A stretch of 64,000 nucleotides of DNA from Neomonachus schauinslandi (lineage: Eukaryota; Chordata; Mammalia; Carnivora; Phocidae): positions 56,285,853-56,349,852 of the forward strand of contig NC_058408.1 in the NCBI RefSeq assembly GCF_002201575.2, read 5' to 3'. This document shows positions 20,986 to 33,264 of this stretch, one piece after another. The notes below the pieces were generated by a model, which had not been told where the DNA came from, made no database searches, and worked only from the letters and a program-made list of their open reading frames with translations. The stretch's first letter is position 1. Each line of letters opens with the position of its first letter. A program made the translations under genes and the position numbers.

Positions 20986-21745
20986 AATTTTTTATTTCAG
21001 TTTTAATGAGACATAATTGACATACAGCACTGCATAAGTTTAAGGTGTGTAGCACAGACTTGACTCACATACTTTGCAAAATGATTGTCACAAGTTTAGT
21101 TAACATTCATCATCTCATATAGATACAAAAAAAGAAAGGAAAAAAAAAGTATAGTTTTTCTTGCGATGAGAATTTTGAGGATTTACTCTCTTAGCAACTT
21201 TTAAATATACCATATATCAGAATTAACTATAGTCATCATGTTGTACATTATTACATGCCCAGTACTTATTTATCTTATAACTGGAAGTTTGTACTTTTTG
21301 ACCCTCTTCATCCAATTCTCTCAATCCCTATGCCCTGCTTCTGAAAACTACAAATCTGATCCCTTTTTCTATGAGTTTTTTTTTAATTCCACATGTGAGA
21401 TCATACAGTACTTTCTTTTCCTGTCTAACATTTCACTTAGCATAATGCCCTCAAGGTCCAACCATGTTGCAATGGTAGGATTTCCTTTCTTCTTTATGGC
21501 TGCATAGTATCCGTGTGTGTGTGTGTGTGTGCATACAGCACATTTTCTTCCATTTATCTGTTGATGGACACTTAAGTTGTTTCCAATCTTAGCTATTATA
21601 AATAATGCTGCAATGAATATGGGGGTGCAGATATCTCTTTGACACAGTGATTTTGTTTCCTTCGTATATATACCCAGAAGTGGAATTGCTAGATTGTATG
21701 ATAGTTCTATTTTTAATTTTTTGAGGAACCTCCACACTGTTTTCC
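20986..21745 (-). mobile_element. L1 3' end with ORF2 C-terminal remnant
   Basis: The minus-strand 122-codon frame (21737-21369) reads like the L1 ORF2 C-terminus: GYYAAIKKKGNPTIATWLDLE and LSEMLDRKRKYC. The 3' UTR follows towards 20990. A (TG)n run at 21512-21531 interrupts it. Endonuclease and reverse transcriptase are not present. Confidence 0.85.
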
Positions 21746-23343
21746 TTTTTTTCTCTTTGATTTTAACATTTCACCCCTCATTTGAGGTCTACCTTAAGCC
21801 CACCCTCTGTGGAGCCTATCCTAACCTTTTGATCCACTAGGTTGGCTCTTTCCTCTGAACCTCTCTATAATATGTCTTTGTAACTCCAAATAAAAAGCTT
21901 TACAATCATCATGGTCATATAATTTATCACCCAAACTGGGGCACTTGAGAGTGGGATGAAACAGCTTTAATAAATTTTCTACAACATCAGGTGTAAACTA
22001 AGACTATTTGGGGCACAGCAGGATAGGTGGCCCCTGGTTATAATAATGCTTATTACTCTCCCAGTGAAATTTTAATGTCTTCAAAGTGAGAGCTACATGT
22101 CTTAAATTCTTGTATTAGCTGTGTTTTATCCGTAATAGGAGTTTGGTAAATATTGATGGATGGTTTCACTGATTTGTGGAAATATTGAGTCACCAGATTA
22201 CATATTATTTCTTTCAGCATTAACATTAACATGCAAGAAATCAAATTTGAAAAAACATAGCTTCTCATATAAGAAAGCACAAAACTTGAACCATGGCACA
22301 TAAAAATCCTCAAACAGCCATCCTAATGTCAAATTTTGCTCTAAAGTTAGCAAAAGGCTAAGATATATGAAAAGCTGATGAGTGGAAGTTTGAATAATTT
22401 TTTTTTTGTTTATCTTATGTTTTACGTGGGGTTCTCTTGACTTGGTTGCATTTTCAGTGGAGTATAGGGAAGTCATTCTGTGGTCAACAATGAACCTTCA
22501 CCTTAAGCCAACAGACACAGGCACATGATGCAGTGATTCGGGGCCTTGTTCACCTCTGGGTCTTTAACTCTCAGATTAGTCAGTTGTGCCTGGTGTAGAC
22601 CGTCCCAGCACTCTTTTCACTGTCAATTCTCAGGAGATATTCCCAAAGTTGAAACAAAGGAAATCTGGCCTATTCTTCATGATGTCCCTTTATTGTTATT
22701 TTATGCTGAATCAAATAAAGCAGCACGGCCCCTTTCAGGAAGTGCCATCTCTTACTGGGCACCACTGCTTCCTTTAAGAGCCTGCTTTCCTTAGTGGGTA
22801 CTGTCCGTGCTCTCAGTGGGAGCCACTGATTCTGGTATCTCTTATGAAGCACCAACATTTTCCACAGGGCACAGCTCCAAGATGTTCTGATGTGAAGTGC
22901 ACACAAAACCTTCTGCCCCTTTTTTGTGGGGGGGGAGATTACATTCTATTAGTGCAAAAGCTTTTTCAGATGTACTTTATTCTTTCCTTTAGCAAGGCAT
23001 TCACCTCCACCTCCTCTGAACTCTCTCATGAGTTCATTACAGATCTGGGCAGATACAAAACCAGGAGGAAAACATCATAATTAGAAAACAAACCTTCTTC
23101 CCATCACCTAAGGATTTACTACAAAATCAAGCTCTTTCTTGAAAATAGATTAGTCCTGTCCCAGGTAGAATTGTCAGATAAAATACAAATATTTTACTGG
23201 ACATATGTATACTAAGAAAGAATTTATTGTTTATCTGACATTCAAATTTAACCATATGTCTTGTATCTATATGTGCTAATTCTAATAAACTTACTCCCAG
23301 AGACTCCTCAGTCCCTCATAGTTGTCTTTTGATGAGGCCAGTT
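21746..23343. other. Intergenic, nothing recognised
   Basis: No repeat or coding signal assigned with confidence. 23165-23290 looks like part of a palindromic old repeat (TTGTCAGATAAAATACAAAT with a partial inverted match), unassigned. Confidence 0.4.
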
Positions 23344-23360
23344 AAGACTCAAGCCAAAAG

Positions 23361-23512
23361 GGTGCCTAGTGGTTCAATCGGTTAAGTGTCTGCCTTCAGC
23401 TCAGGTCATGACCCCAGGGTTGAAGAGTCGGTCTCCCGGCTCAATGCGGAGCCTGCTTTTCCCTCTGCCCTGGTGCTCCCTCTCTTTCTCTCTCTCAAAA
23501 AAAAAAAAAAAA
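23361..23512 (+). mobile_element. CAN-SINE, short copy
   Basis: Head GGTGCCTAGTGGTTCAATCG and an A18-type tail. Perfect 17-bp target duplication AAGACTCAAGCCAAAAG at 23344-23360 and 23513-23529. The internal region is shortened compared with neighbouring copies. Confidence 0.95.
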
Positions 23513-23529
23513 AAGACTCAAGCCAAAAG

Positions 23530-25689
23530 TCTAACTATATTTGTTTATACCAATGCAAATGTTTGTCCAGTTTCCTTCATGGTAGATCAACTGACGTAAA
23601 GGAAAGAGCCAAGAATATGAAGGACGTAGAAGAATCACATTGGAAATAAACAAATGCCCTGTGATGGGAAGGAAATCATTTTTATCCTAATAAAGGAACT
23701 CACCACTTAATGTCTTAAGGGATCATTGCCTGTCATCATTCATGCAGCAAAATGTAATACTACCTCCAAGCCTGCAAAAAAGCCCGAACCTGGAAACGTA
23801 TGTTAGAGAGGTAAGAGGGAAGACGGGACAGTGTGATGTCCTGGAAATGGACAGATGAATGGAAGGCGAGATTGACAGTGTCAAATGCTGTCAATTGTCC
23901 AAGTAAGATGAATGCCACTGGATTTAGCAACGTGGAGGTCAATGGTGATGTTAATAAGAGTAGTTTTGGTGGAGTGACTGAAATGAAAGCATAAATGGAG
24001 TATGTTCAAAAGAAATCAAGAGAAGAGTGACGAGGGATAGAAATCACATACAACTAGTTTGAGGAGTAGGGATATAAAGTGACAGCCGGAAGGAGAAGTG
24101 GGATTTAGAGAAAGGTTTCTTAAGCTGCGGGGGGGGGGGGGGAATAAAACGTAGGATATTTGAATGATGATAGACTGATTCCTCTGAGATGGAGGACTTG
24201 ATGGAAGAGAAGGAAAGAAAGAAAACTGTTGGAGCAATGGTTCTGGTGGGCAAGGCCATGTGGAAGGATTGGCCTGAGAAGCACAGACAGACAGTCCATC
24301 CATGGTAACAAGAGGAAATGCAAAGTATATGGTACAGGGGAAGATGAAGCAGTGGGACTTTCTAGAAATCTTCATCTGATGGTTTCTATTTTTTTTCAGT
24401 GAAATAACAGACAATGTCATCAGTTAAGACTGAGGGTAGGGAAGAAGACCCTGGAAGTCTGAGGAGAGAGGGAATGGTTTGAGCAGTCACCCAGACAATA
24501 GGCAAATGAATGGAACTTGGGGAATATGGTATGATTAGTAGGTGACAGGGTAGGGACCACTTGAAGTTCATAATTATGAATTTCAAGGAAGACCAGTGAC
24601 CAAGGTTTTGTGGCTTTTCAGCAATCACGATCGGCTGCAGGGGTGGAGATGCAGAGTAGGCAGAGAGTGAGATTTACACAGCTTTGGGATTTGGCCAAGA
24701 GAAATCAATGACACAGAGTCCATTGACTCATCTGTAAGATAACAATGGTAAGTCCTTATGTGAACTGTGAACTGCCAACAGACCCTTGATGGTAACACTT
24801 AATAGAATCCTTGCACTGTGTGTCTTGCCTGAGGTAAAAGATTAGTGTAAACATACATGTATGGTGCCTCCACTTGTGCTAAGAAGGTGATCTGGTCAAG
24901 ATACAACCACTCACAAGAACCCCTTCTACTCATATCCACTCATGGGCCCTGCATATCTTTTTGCATTTTGCCAACTCGGATCAAGATGAAAAAAGGAGGT
25001 TGGCTTCAGCTGGGGAGATTTTTCTATGCCATATTTCAATGCTTTGTGCTTTCCTATATTAGAAAATTGCTGTTTCCTCAATTTTGATTGTTGATGAGGA
25101 TAGAAATAATATATGGTCGCTGGTGGCTCTGAATATTTCTGCACATTGATTAACCCATCAACGACCTTTGCCAAACTCTATCCAGGCCCTGTCTGATTTA
25201 AGAGTGTGAGACACATAGTTCCTGACTTTGTAATGGGTAGATAGTAAGCACTAAAAACCTTTTCATCTAGATGGTGAGTGAGAGTAAAACATTTTCTAGG
25301 AATTCAGAGAAAAGGCTAGAGTCTGGGGGGTTAGGCAGGCTTCAGAGAGGAAGGCCTTGAGGTGTAGAAACAGCCAAATTGAAAAAGAAAGGGAAGCCAT
25401 CCTGGGGAAGGTATTGGTGTGAGGACGATTTGTTAAGGAAAGCTGAAGGTAGCGTTCTTGAAAATGGTTGAGCCAAATCCTAAAGTCTTAAGAAATTTTC
25501 TTTATGGAAAACCATTTCAGGTTTTAGCAAAGTGCTGCAAAACACCAACTCTCTATTGCTACACTCCTCATGGTGCTAGGGCATTCTTACAGAATGTTGT
25601 TAGGGCAGGCTATATTTTGAAGAGGGGTTGGAAATTTAAAAAAAAGGCTTTATAATATAAATTGAATGATGGCACCACAATTTACAGTC
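23530..25689. other. Intergenic, possible old unassigned repeat
   Basis: About 23870-24660 (ACGTGGAGGTCAATGGTGAT onward) has the feel of an old interspersed repeat, but I cannot name a family. It includes a G15-type run near 24128-24142. The rest is unassigned. Confidence 0.35.
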
Positions 25690-26110
25690 TCAATCCATAT
25701 TTTTAAAGCATTTGTATCTTCAGCATTAAAAACAATTCCGCAACAGATATTCTTGTGTATAAACCTTTGTGCACTCTCCTAATTATGCTGACTGAATTAT
25801 TAGGTCAAAGTGTATGAATTTTTTTAAGATTTCTGATCTATATTGACAAATTACCATCCAGGAAATTTGTACCAATTATCTGCCCAAAATTTGTGTGTGA
25901 AATATTTTATTTTTTTCCAGAAATACAGCTCAATATTCTTACATATTTTGCCTATTTGTGGGGAAAAAAAGGATATTTCTTTATTTAAGTGTTTATTTCT
26001 TTGCTTGAGAATGAGGCAGAACTTTTCACATATGTATATGGATAATTTGGATTTTTTGGTTGTAAATTTTCCATTAGGACTATTCATTGTTTTCCAACTA
26101 TATTTATGTA
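25690..26110 (-). mobile_element. Old L1 remnant
   Basis: Antisense-type L1 3' text: ACAGATATTCTTGTGTATAAAC, TTAGGTCAAAGTGTATGAATTT and GACAAATTACCATCCAGG. Subfamily not assigned. Confidence 0.5.
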
Positions 26111-26121
26111 TATACATATTT

Positions 26122-26125
<4 letters not shown>

Positions 26126-26162
<37 letters not shown>
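26126..26162. repeat. (TA)n microsatellite
   Basis: About 18 uninterrupted TA units. Confidence 0.95.
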
Positions 26163-26165
<3 letters not shown>

Positions 26166-26296
26166 CAAGTATCTATAGGTCATAAATGCTGGAATTTTTT
26201 TTTCTATTTGTTGTTTGCCTTTTAATTTTGTTTGTGGAAATTCTTGTTATAAATTCATTTTTAAAAAATCAATATTTTAAAAACTTCTCATTTTAT

Positions 26297-26529
26297 AGGG
26301 TGCCTGGGTGGCTCAGTTGGTTAAGCGACCAACTTCTGATTTCAGCTCAGGTCATGATCTCAGGGTTGTGAGATGGAGTCCCCCCTCAGTGGGCTCCACA
26401 CTCAGCATGGAGCCCACTTAAGATTCTCTCTCTCCCTCTCTCCCTCTCTCTCTGTCTCTCTCTGTCCCTGCCCCAACATTTGAGTGCACATGTGTGTACA
26501 CTCTCTCTAAAACACAAAACAAAACAAAA
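26297..26529 (+). mobile_element. CAN-SINE
   Basis: Head GGGTGCCTGGGTGGCTCAGT, (CT)n tract near 26424-26464 and AAAACACAAAACAAAACAA tail. Flanks ACTTCTCATTTTATA and ATTTCTCATTTATGG suggest the target duplication. Confidence 0.93.
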
Positions 26530-26619
26530 AAATTTCTCATTTATGGCAACTGTCATGATGTTAAAAAGTGTCCCATCAAAGATTGTATGACTAATAATCA
26601 ATATTTTTTCAGGCATATT

Positions 26620-27560
26620 GTGGTTTCCATTTTTTTTTAATTAAATCAATCCATCTGGAATTTATCTTAGTGTAGGATGTGAGGTAGGAATCTAATTTTA
26701 CCCTTCCCCTTCCCATCCAATGATTAGTTAGTTATCCTAACCCTACCTAGGGCTATCCTTTTATTGATGATTTGAAATATCTTGTTTATCATATTTTAAT
26801 TCCTTATGTATAAATGGATTTTATTCTGGATTTTCTATTCTGCTTTATTATTTTGGCCTATTTTGGCAATAGTATCAAACTGTTTTAATCAGTGTAACTT
26901 TAGGGCACCTGGGTGGCTCAGTTGGTTAAGCGACTGCCTTCGGCTCAGGTCATGATCCCAGGGTCCTGGGATCGAGTCCCACATCGGGTTCCCGGCTTGG
27001 CGGGGAGCCTGCTTCTCCCTCTGACCCTCTCCTCTCTCATGCTGTTTCTCCCTCGCTCGGTCTCCAATAAATAAATAAATAAAATCTTAAAAAAAAAAAA
27101 AGATTTTAATCAGTGTAACTTTATAATGTAATTTTATATCTGGCAGGCGAGACTTTCCTTTCCAAATCTATTCTTTTGTAGGGTGGGGTGAGATGTTATT
27201 CACTATTTATATATGTTTATTTTTCCCAGGTAAATTTTACAACCATTCTGACAATTTGTAAACAATTCTTTTGGTATATTGGTTGATGGTATATTAAATG
27301 TATAGATTCATTTGGTGAGAATTGGAACACTTAGAATATTAAATATTCTAATCCAGTATTGTGGCACATCTCCCAACTTACCCAATTTTTTTTCTTAAGG
27401 TCCTATTTATGTTTTTTAATTTCTTCACAAGTCCTACAAATTTATTGAATTTATTTCTATATATCTTCTATTTTTTTAATTGTTAAAGCTTATGGAATTA
27501 TTTCCATTACATTTTTAAGCTAGTAGATTCTGATAAATAGAAAAACTATTTACTTTGGAC
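26620..27560 (-). mobile_element. Old L1 remnant split by a SINE
   Basis: Antisense L1-like text on both sides of the SINE at 26903-27103: CCATCTGGAATTTATCTTAG, GAGGTAGGAATCTAATTTTA and TTTGGTATATTGGTTGATGG. The SINE target duplication rejoins the two parts. Confidence 0.6.
26903..27103 (+). mobile_element. CAN-SINE with perfect 20-bp target duplication
   Basis: Head GGGCACCTGGGTGGCTCAGT, tail AATAAATAAATAAATAAAATC plus poly-A. TTTTAATCAGTGTAACTTTA is present at 26883-26902 and 27104-27123 without a mismatch. Confidence 0.97.
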
Positions 27561-27689
27561 ATTTCCCTTTTCTTGAGAATTTGTTTTCCATTAGCTTTGT
27601 CATACTTCTCTTTGCTGGAATACCTCAGATCTCACTCACCTAGAGAAGCAGCTCAGAGAGATATAAAAAGCTTCATGTTGAAACCATGC

Positions 27690-27915
27690 TTTGACTCTTA
27701 GTTCTGTACCTTAGTAACCATGTGACTTTGAACCAGCTAGTTAACTGGATCTGAGCACCAGTTTCTTCATCTGTAAAATGAGGATTATAAAACTAACCTC
27801 ATGGGGTTTTTTTGTGTGTGTGAAGATTAAGTGAAATAATATGTGCTAAACATTTACTAAGTTCCAGTCCATAGTAAGATGCACTTAGAACATGCTCAAT
27901 AAATGTTTGTCAAGT
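27690..27915 (+). mobile_element. MIR
   Basis: Ordered MIR landmarks: CATGTGACTTTGAACCAGC, CAGTTTCTTCATCTGTAAAA, GTGAAGATTAAGTGAAATAA and ATGCTCAATAAATGTTTGTC. Confidence 0.8.
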
Positions 27916-28246
27916 AAATATTGTCAACGGAGGGCCATGATCCCCCAAAAGTCAACTGTGGGTGGTTTTCCCTGGTATTTTTTCAGAGAAGGTAATAAAA
28001 TAATAGATGAAGGGTTATCAAGCAAGCTTTGATCTAAAATCTGGTGCATGGAGATGCCTGCACACATCGTATGATTGGAGGGGACCCAGGAACCCCCATT
28101 CATGCATACTTCCTAACCCTCTGTCCAAAGCATTTGAAATGGAGTGGAGAGCCTGCTGTTGCATCAGTATTCTCTTCTTGGGATTCCTTTGAAAATATAA
28201 TTACATCAGGACACTAGTACTTTCATGTAAATTATTTTATTAACTC

Positions 28247-28287
<41 letters not shown>

Positions 28288-29199
28288 GTGAGATCCCAGG
28301 ACAATGATACCTCTCTGGTGGCTATGGAAGGAGAAGACACACACACACAAAGAGGGACTCCAAAGATTAATTTTGCTTGTGTGACATTTTCCCCAGTAAT
28401 TTCTCTGAGAAAGGGAACCCATTTGCAAATGAAAAACTCTCATTTTCGGTTCAGGGTATTTCCTATTACTCAGTTATGGCTTATAAATCTGCCCATTGTA
28501 AGTTTGCTAAGTATACAGCAATTCTCCAGGGGCTGTTCACAGTTTCAGGAACAAAGGGTGGAGAGATAAGGTACGGCAAGGCATGAGGTTGGGGGAAACA
28601 GCTTACATCCTTTGTCTTACCATGTTAGTCACTGAGGACTATTGTTCAATTGCTATGGAAAGTGTCTTTTTAAAACAAATCTTGTTTGAGAATTATTTTT
28701 CCATCATCTAGACCAGTCAAGTGTATTAGCAATTTTCTTGTTACTGATAGAATTTTGGAAAAGGTTAATCCTAAGGACCCCAGTGAACCTTGGACCTTTC
28801 TAAATGGGGCTTCAAGCTTTCTATCCTGAACAGGAAGCAACTTTGCAAGATATTAGCCACAATTAATGAAATACCAGATTTTCCACTAAAAACATGTCAA
28901 TACTGATCACATTTTAAAATTCTAAGCAAACAATGTATCCAATTTCTTCCAGTTTCTTACTTTCATGTTTTACTGACATGGAAGTTAGAATAAAACTCTT
29001 AAAGCCTCCTGCCTACAATGTTGATTTATTTTGTTACCAGTGTCTCTTTTGTGGCAAATCCCAAGTATCCATCCATCCACCCATCCTGTCATTCAGCCAG
29101 TAAGAACTGAGAATAATGAGCATAGCTAAATGCTTGGGAGTATAGATGTATAAAAAGATACTGTTCCTTATCCCAAAACATTTACATTTCCCATGGACA
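27916..29199. other. Intergenic, nothing recognised apart from a microsatellite
   Basis: Contains the (TG)n run at 28249-28285. No coding signal. Confidence 0.45.
28249..28285. repeat. (TG)n microsatellite
   Basis: About 18 uninterrupted TG units. Confidence 0.95.
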
Positions 29200-30990
29200 A
29201 AGAAGATATGTTAAGACTCCATGTCTTTGTTCCCCTGTATCGTCTCTACTTACGGTTCATATGTTCTTATTTTTCATCATTTCCTTAATCTATTCCAATT
29301 GAGCTTCTGTCTCACCATTTCACTCAATGGACTCATCACTTCATATTTCCCAATCCAATGGTACTTTTCTGTCCTTATATTATATTATACAACTGCCCAG
29401 GAGTTGACGACTGCCTTGTCAAAACCCTCTCTCCTCTTGCCTTCTATGATGCTGTACTTTCCTGGTTTTTCTCCCGTCTCATTGCCTGCTCAGTCTCAAC
29501 CTCCTTTGTCAGTTCATATTGCTCTGATAACTGTCTAAATGCACCCAGAACTCTAAGGCCTTCATCACCTCTTTATCTTCACTACTCTGAGTATCTCATC
29601 TACTCCCACAGCTTTAAATACCCTGCATGAGCCAATGACTCTCAAGTTATTTTCTTTGGCCCTTTCCTTTCTACTGAGCTCTGATCATATGCAAGCAGCT
29701 TCTCAAAATCCTCACTTGCATGTCTAAAAGGCCTTTCATGATAAATTTGACAAAACAAAGCTTGCAATTCTTATTCTCTTTCTCAACCTCCTTATCTTGA
29801 CTCATAGCAAACATTCATTCAGTTGCTCAGGCACAAACATAGGGATCACTGTTACTTTCCCCCCTTTCCCTACTCCCACATATGATCCATATCGCATGAG
29901 CTCTGCCTCCAAAAGAGATTTTAAATATGTGCCATTTTTATTTATTTCCTCTACTACAATCTTAATCCAGTCCTGGTCTGGGATACTGAAATGGGCCCTA
30001 ATTTATTTCATTCTTGCATCTTCATAATTAATTATACATAATTATCTTTTTAAAATATAATATAATATGTTATATTATAAAATATGAAATATAATATAAT
30101 AAAATATAAATCAAACCTCCCACCCGAGCTGAAAACCTCTAATAGTTTTCAAATGTTGTTAGAATATAATCTATGAAAAATTTGTATAACTTCTCTTATT
30201 TTGCTCTATAGGGGACTATATTATTCTGCTCTGCTCAACCTCAGCATATCCCATTTTTCCCCTCTTTGCTTACTACACACACTACAGGCATACTGTCATT
30301 CTTTTCGTTGCTTGAACAGGCCATGCTTGTTCCCATCTTAGGGGGTTTGTACTTAACTATTCACTCTAAACTTCTGTCCCCACATCTTTGCACACCTAGT
30401 TTCCTTCCGGTCTGAACTCAAATGTGCTCACCTTCTCAAAGAGACCTTTTCTAACCATTCCAACCTAACTAGACATTCAGCCTTGTTGGTGTCCATAACC
30501 TGCATTTTCTTCACAAAGAGATATCATTGCCTGAAATCACTTTGTTCAATCATATGTTTACCTATTTATTGTCTATCTTTCCCTCTCTGGAATGTCAGGT
30601 CTGTGAGGTCTGGGACTTTAGCTGTCTTATTCACTGCTGTATCCTTAGTGCTTGGAATGGAGCCTTGCACGTAAAAGGCTCTCAATCTATGTTTGTTGAA
30701 TGGATGGGTGAAAGACCTTTCAGCTGTTCCCCACTGCATGGAGGATAATGTCAGGTACTTACTACCCAGGGCTTCCAAGATGCTCATTGCTCTCTTATCT
30801 GTCCAGGCTTATCTTTCACTACCCAGATCCCCTCTGAACTCTTCTTGGCTTTGACTTGTGCTGTCACTATTCACCTCTCTGCATATATTGTTCTCTGTCC
30901 TTGGATGATCTTCTGCCTCTATATCCACCTTTGCCTGCCTCATTTCCGCTTACCTTTTAGGTCTTAGCTGGGAGACTCCATTTGCTCTGT
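29200..30990 (+). mobile_element. L2 (LINE2) mosaic
   Basis: Several plus-strand L2-type blocks: CTCCCACAGCTTTAAATACC, GTCTGAACTCAAATGTGCTC, CTTCTCAAAGAGACCTTTTC, and an L2-like end with CTCAATCTATGTTTGTTGAA near 30690. An AT-rich near-palindromic run lies at 30040-30110. No intact ORF. Confidence 0.6.
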
Positions 30991-31169
30991 GGTCATGGTT
31001 GGTAATTTTGCCAAACTTCTTCCATTCAGACCAGAAAGCTCGGAGTCCACATTTAGAAAGTTCGGAGGTCTCCTTGTCTTCTTGGAATTGGGTGTTTCCA
31101 TAAATGTCAATAACAAGACAAACGCTGTTGGTTTTGACTGAGACAATGGTGTGACAATTTCTGATGAAA

Positions 31170-31284
31170 TTTGTTTTATTTATTTATTTATTTGTATGTA
31201 AGCTCTACGCCCAGTGTGGGACTTGAACTCATGACCCTGAGGTCAAGAGTCGCATGCTCTCCTGACTGAGCCAGCCAGGCGCCC
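31170..31284 (-). mobile_element. CAN-SINE, short variant
   Basis: TTTATTTATTTATTTGTATG, AAGCTCTACGCCCAGTGTGG and GAGCCAGCCAGGCGCCC. Same short type as the copy at 9173-9295. Confidence 0.88.
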
Positions 31285-32003
31285 TGAAGACTTACTTTAA
31301 AGAGTCTATTACCATAGCAATCAGAAAATAGTCCTAGTGACTAATATAGTAAAAAACAATTTTAAAGGTTAGGTTAAGCAAGGTGTTTCCTATGCAAATC
31401 AACGGCTTTTACTTCATTACCCTTCTGCCCATGGGTCCCTCAGCTCTTTGCTGCATGTTTCCTAAGTGATCACGTTGGGGAATTGTTCTCTCTAATCACC
31501 AAATTTCATGAGCATATTTCTAAGTCAAAGTCAGACATCTGATTAATTTAAACTGGACAATATCCTTGAACTTGAGAATGGAATTTGTCATTTATAAAGG
31601 TCTTTCTTTCTTTAGAGCAGATAACTGAAGCAGGAAAAAAAAACCAAGTATCATCATATATAGATGTTCACTGTGATCTTGCAAGTTACCTTTCTTGGAC
31701 TTTCAGACTGGATTGTTTCTCCTGTTCTGTGCACTAACACTTCTTCTATCACAAAACCTAGTACATTATAATTGTTTTTCTACTTGTAAATTAGCAAATA
31801 AAATCTCAAACATGACTGTAACATACTTAGAGGCAATCATCTCATTCTGCTTGGCATTTAATAAATATTTGTTGAATGTGTTGAATGGTTGGATTACTGA
31901 ATGAAAATTAAAAGTAAATAAGTTGGCGTGGGATATCACAAGATCATCTGTGAATAAATGTGAATTAAAGAGTCAGAAGAATGTCCTGAAGTGCAGAATA
32001 GGT
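31285..32003. other. Intergenic, nothing recognised
   Basis: No coding signal or assigned repeat. A weak MIR/L2-like end (AATAAATATTTGTTGAATG) lies near 31860. Confidence 0.4.
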
Positions 32004-32021
32004 AAAAATCACTGTGGGTTG

Positions 32022-32212
32022 GGGCACCTGGGTGGCTCAGTCTTTAAGCGTCTGCCTTCAGCTCTGGTCATGATCCCAGTGTCCTGGAATCGAGCCCTGC
32101 ATCGGGCTCCCTGTTCTGCGGGAAGCCTGCTTCTCCCTCTCCCACTCCCCCTGCTTGTGTTCCTGCTCTCGTTATCTCTCTCTCTGTCAAATAAATAAAA
32201 TCTTTAACAAAA
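32022..32212 (+). mobile_element. CAN-SINE
   Basis: Head GGGCACCTGGGTGGCTCAGTC, tail CAAATAAATAAAATC. Target duplication AAAAATCACTGTGGGTTG (32004-32021) and AAAAATCACTGTAGGCTG (32213-32230), two mismatches. Confidence 0.94.
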
Positions 32213-32230
32213 AAAAATCACTGTAGGCTG

Positions 32231-32890
32231 AAGTAGTTGTGGGATGTTTTGTAGGGAGTGGACAAGAACATGGCATTGGAGGTTGGATATGGTCAAGTAA
32301 CCAGCTGAGTAACAGTTGAATAACTGGATACAGTTGAGTAGAGGATACTACTCTGGCAACAGTCAGTGGCAGAGAAGACTTAGGCAAGAGGCACAGGGCC
32401 AGTGTGTGGACAAGTGCTGGGTGGAATTAGTTCCATGCAGTGGGGTTGAGTCTAATGAGGGAGAGCTTTGATGCCCAGGCTAAGGAGTCAGAACCTTTTT
32501 TCTATAGATAATGGGAAAACATTAAACACCTTTAATTGTAAAAGTAATATGCTGCAAATTCAATTTAAGAAAAATGTATCTTGACTTGGAATGCAGAATG
32601 TTTTGGATGGAGGAGGAAATGGAGATAAAGAAACTAGTTTGGAGTCTCTCATTAGGTGTGAAAGGAAGGCTTAGGTTTGGGCAAGTGGCTTGGAGAAGGA
32701 TGGAAGACAATGGCGGTGATACAACAGGTTAGGGAAAAGATGATCCACAAGTCTTTTTCTTCAGAGTAGGTGTGTGCTTGAATTCCTGGTAGCCTTTGTA
32801 GACTTCTTTCCCTATATTCTTTATATGCAACAAGTCTCAATGTCCTTCATCAATTCTAAATCAAGACCTTAAAATCCTTAAGATTAGGAA
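32231..32890. other. Intergenic, unassigned
   Basis: Possibly an old repeat like that at 23.9-24.7 kb (GACAATGGCGGTGATACAAC), but not assignable. Confidence 0.35.
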
Positions 32891-33037
32891 TTTCCTTCCT
32901 TCCTTCCTTCCTTCCTCCCTTCCTCCCTCCCTCCATTGCCTCCTCACCTCCCTCCCTTCCACCCTTCCTCCCTCCCTCCCTCTTTCCTTCCCCCCTCCCT
33001 TCCTTCCTTCCTTCCCTCCTTCCCTCCTTCCTTCTTT
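32891..33037. repeat. Polypyrimidine (TTCC/CCTCC)n tract
   Basis: About 147 bases of C and T with very few exceptions (around 32935-32946, 32961 and 33036-33037) on the plus strand. A long homopurine-homopyrimidine tract of this sort can form triplex structures; that is inference. Confidence 0.95.
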
Positions 33038-33264
33038 GCAGTACAACAGATGTATTCTAGTGAACTGGAAACTCAGGCAGAACCTGATGCTGTAGTCTTG
33101 AAGCAGAATTTCTTCCTTTCTGGGAAAAAACAGTTTTTGCTCTTAAGACCTTCAACTGATTGGATGAGGTTCATCCACATTATTGAAGGTAGTTTCCTTT
33201 ACTTAAAGTCAACTGATTTTGTATAACTATAGCTCAATCTTAAAAGTTGGATATTGACATTGAT

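Noticed and set aside
21369..21737. 122-codon minus-strand gene
   Set aside because: It is the C-terminal remnant of L1 ORF2.
28240..28443. Frame ending in a His-Thr repeat
   Set aside because: Translation of a (TG)n microsatellite.
32891..33037. CRISPR-like or coding repeat (also the matching Gly/Lys/Arg/Glu-rich and Pro/Ser-rich frames)
   Set aside because: It is a simple C/T tetranucleotide tract without spacers; the frames are translations of the repeat.
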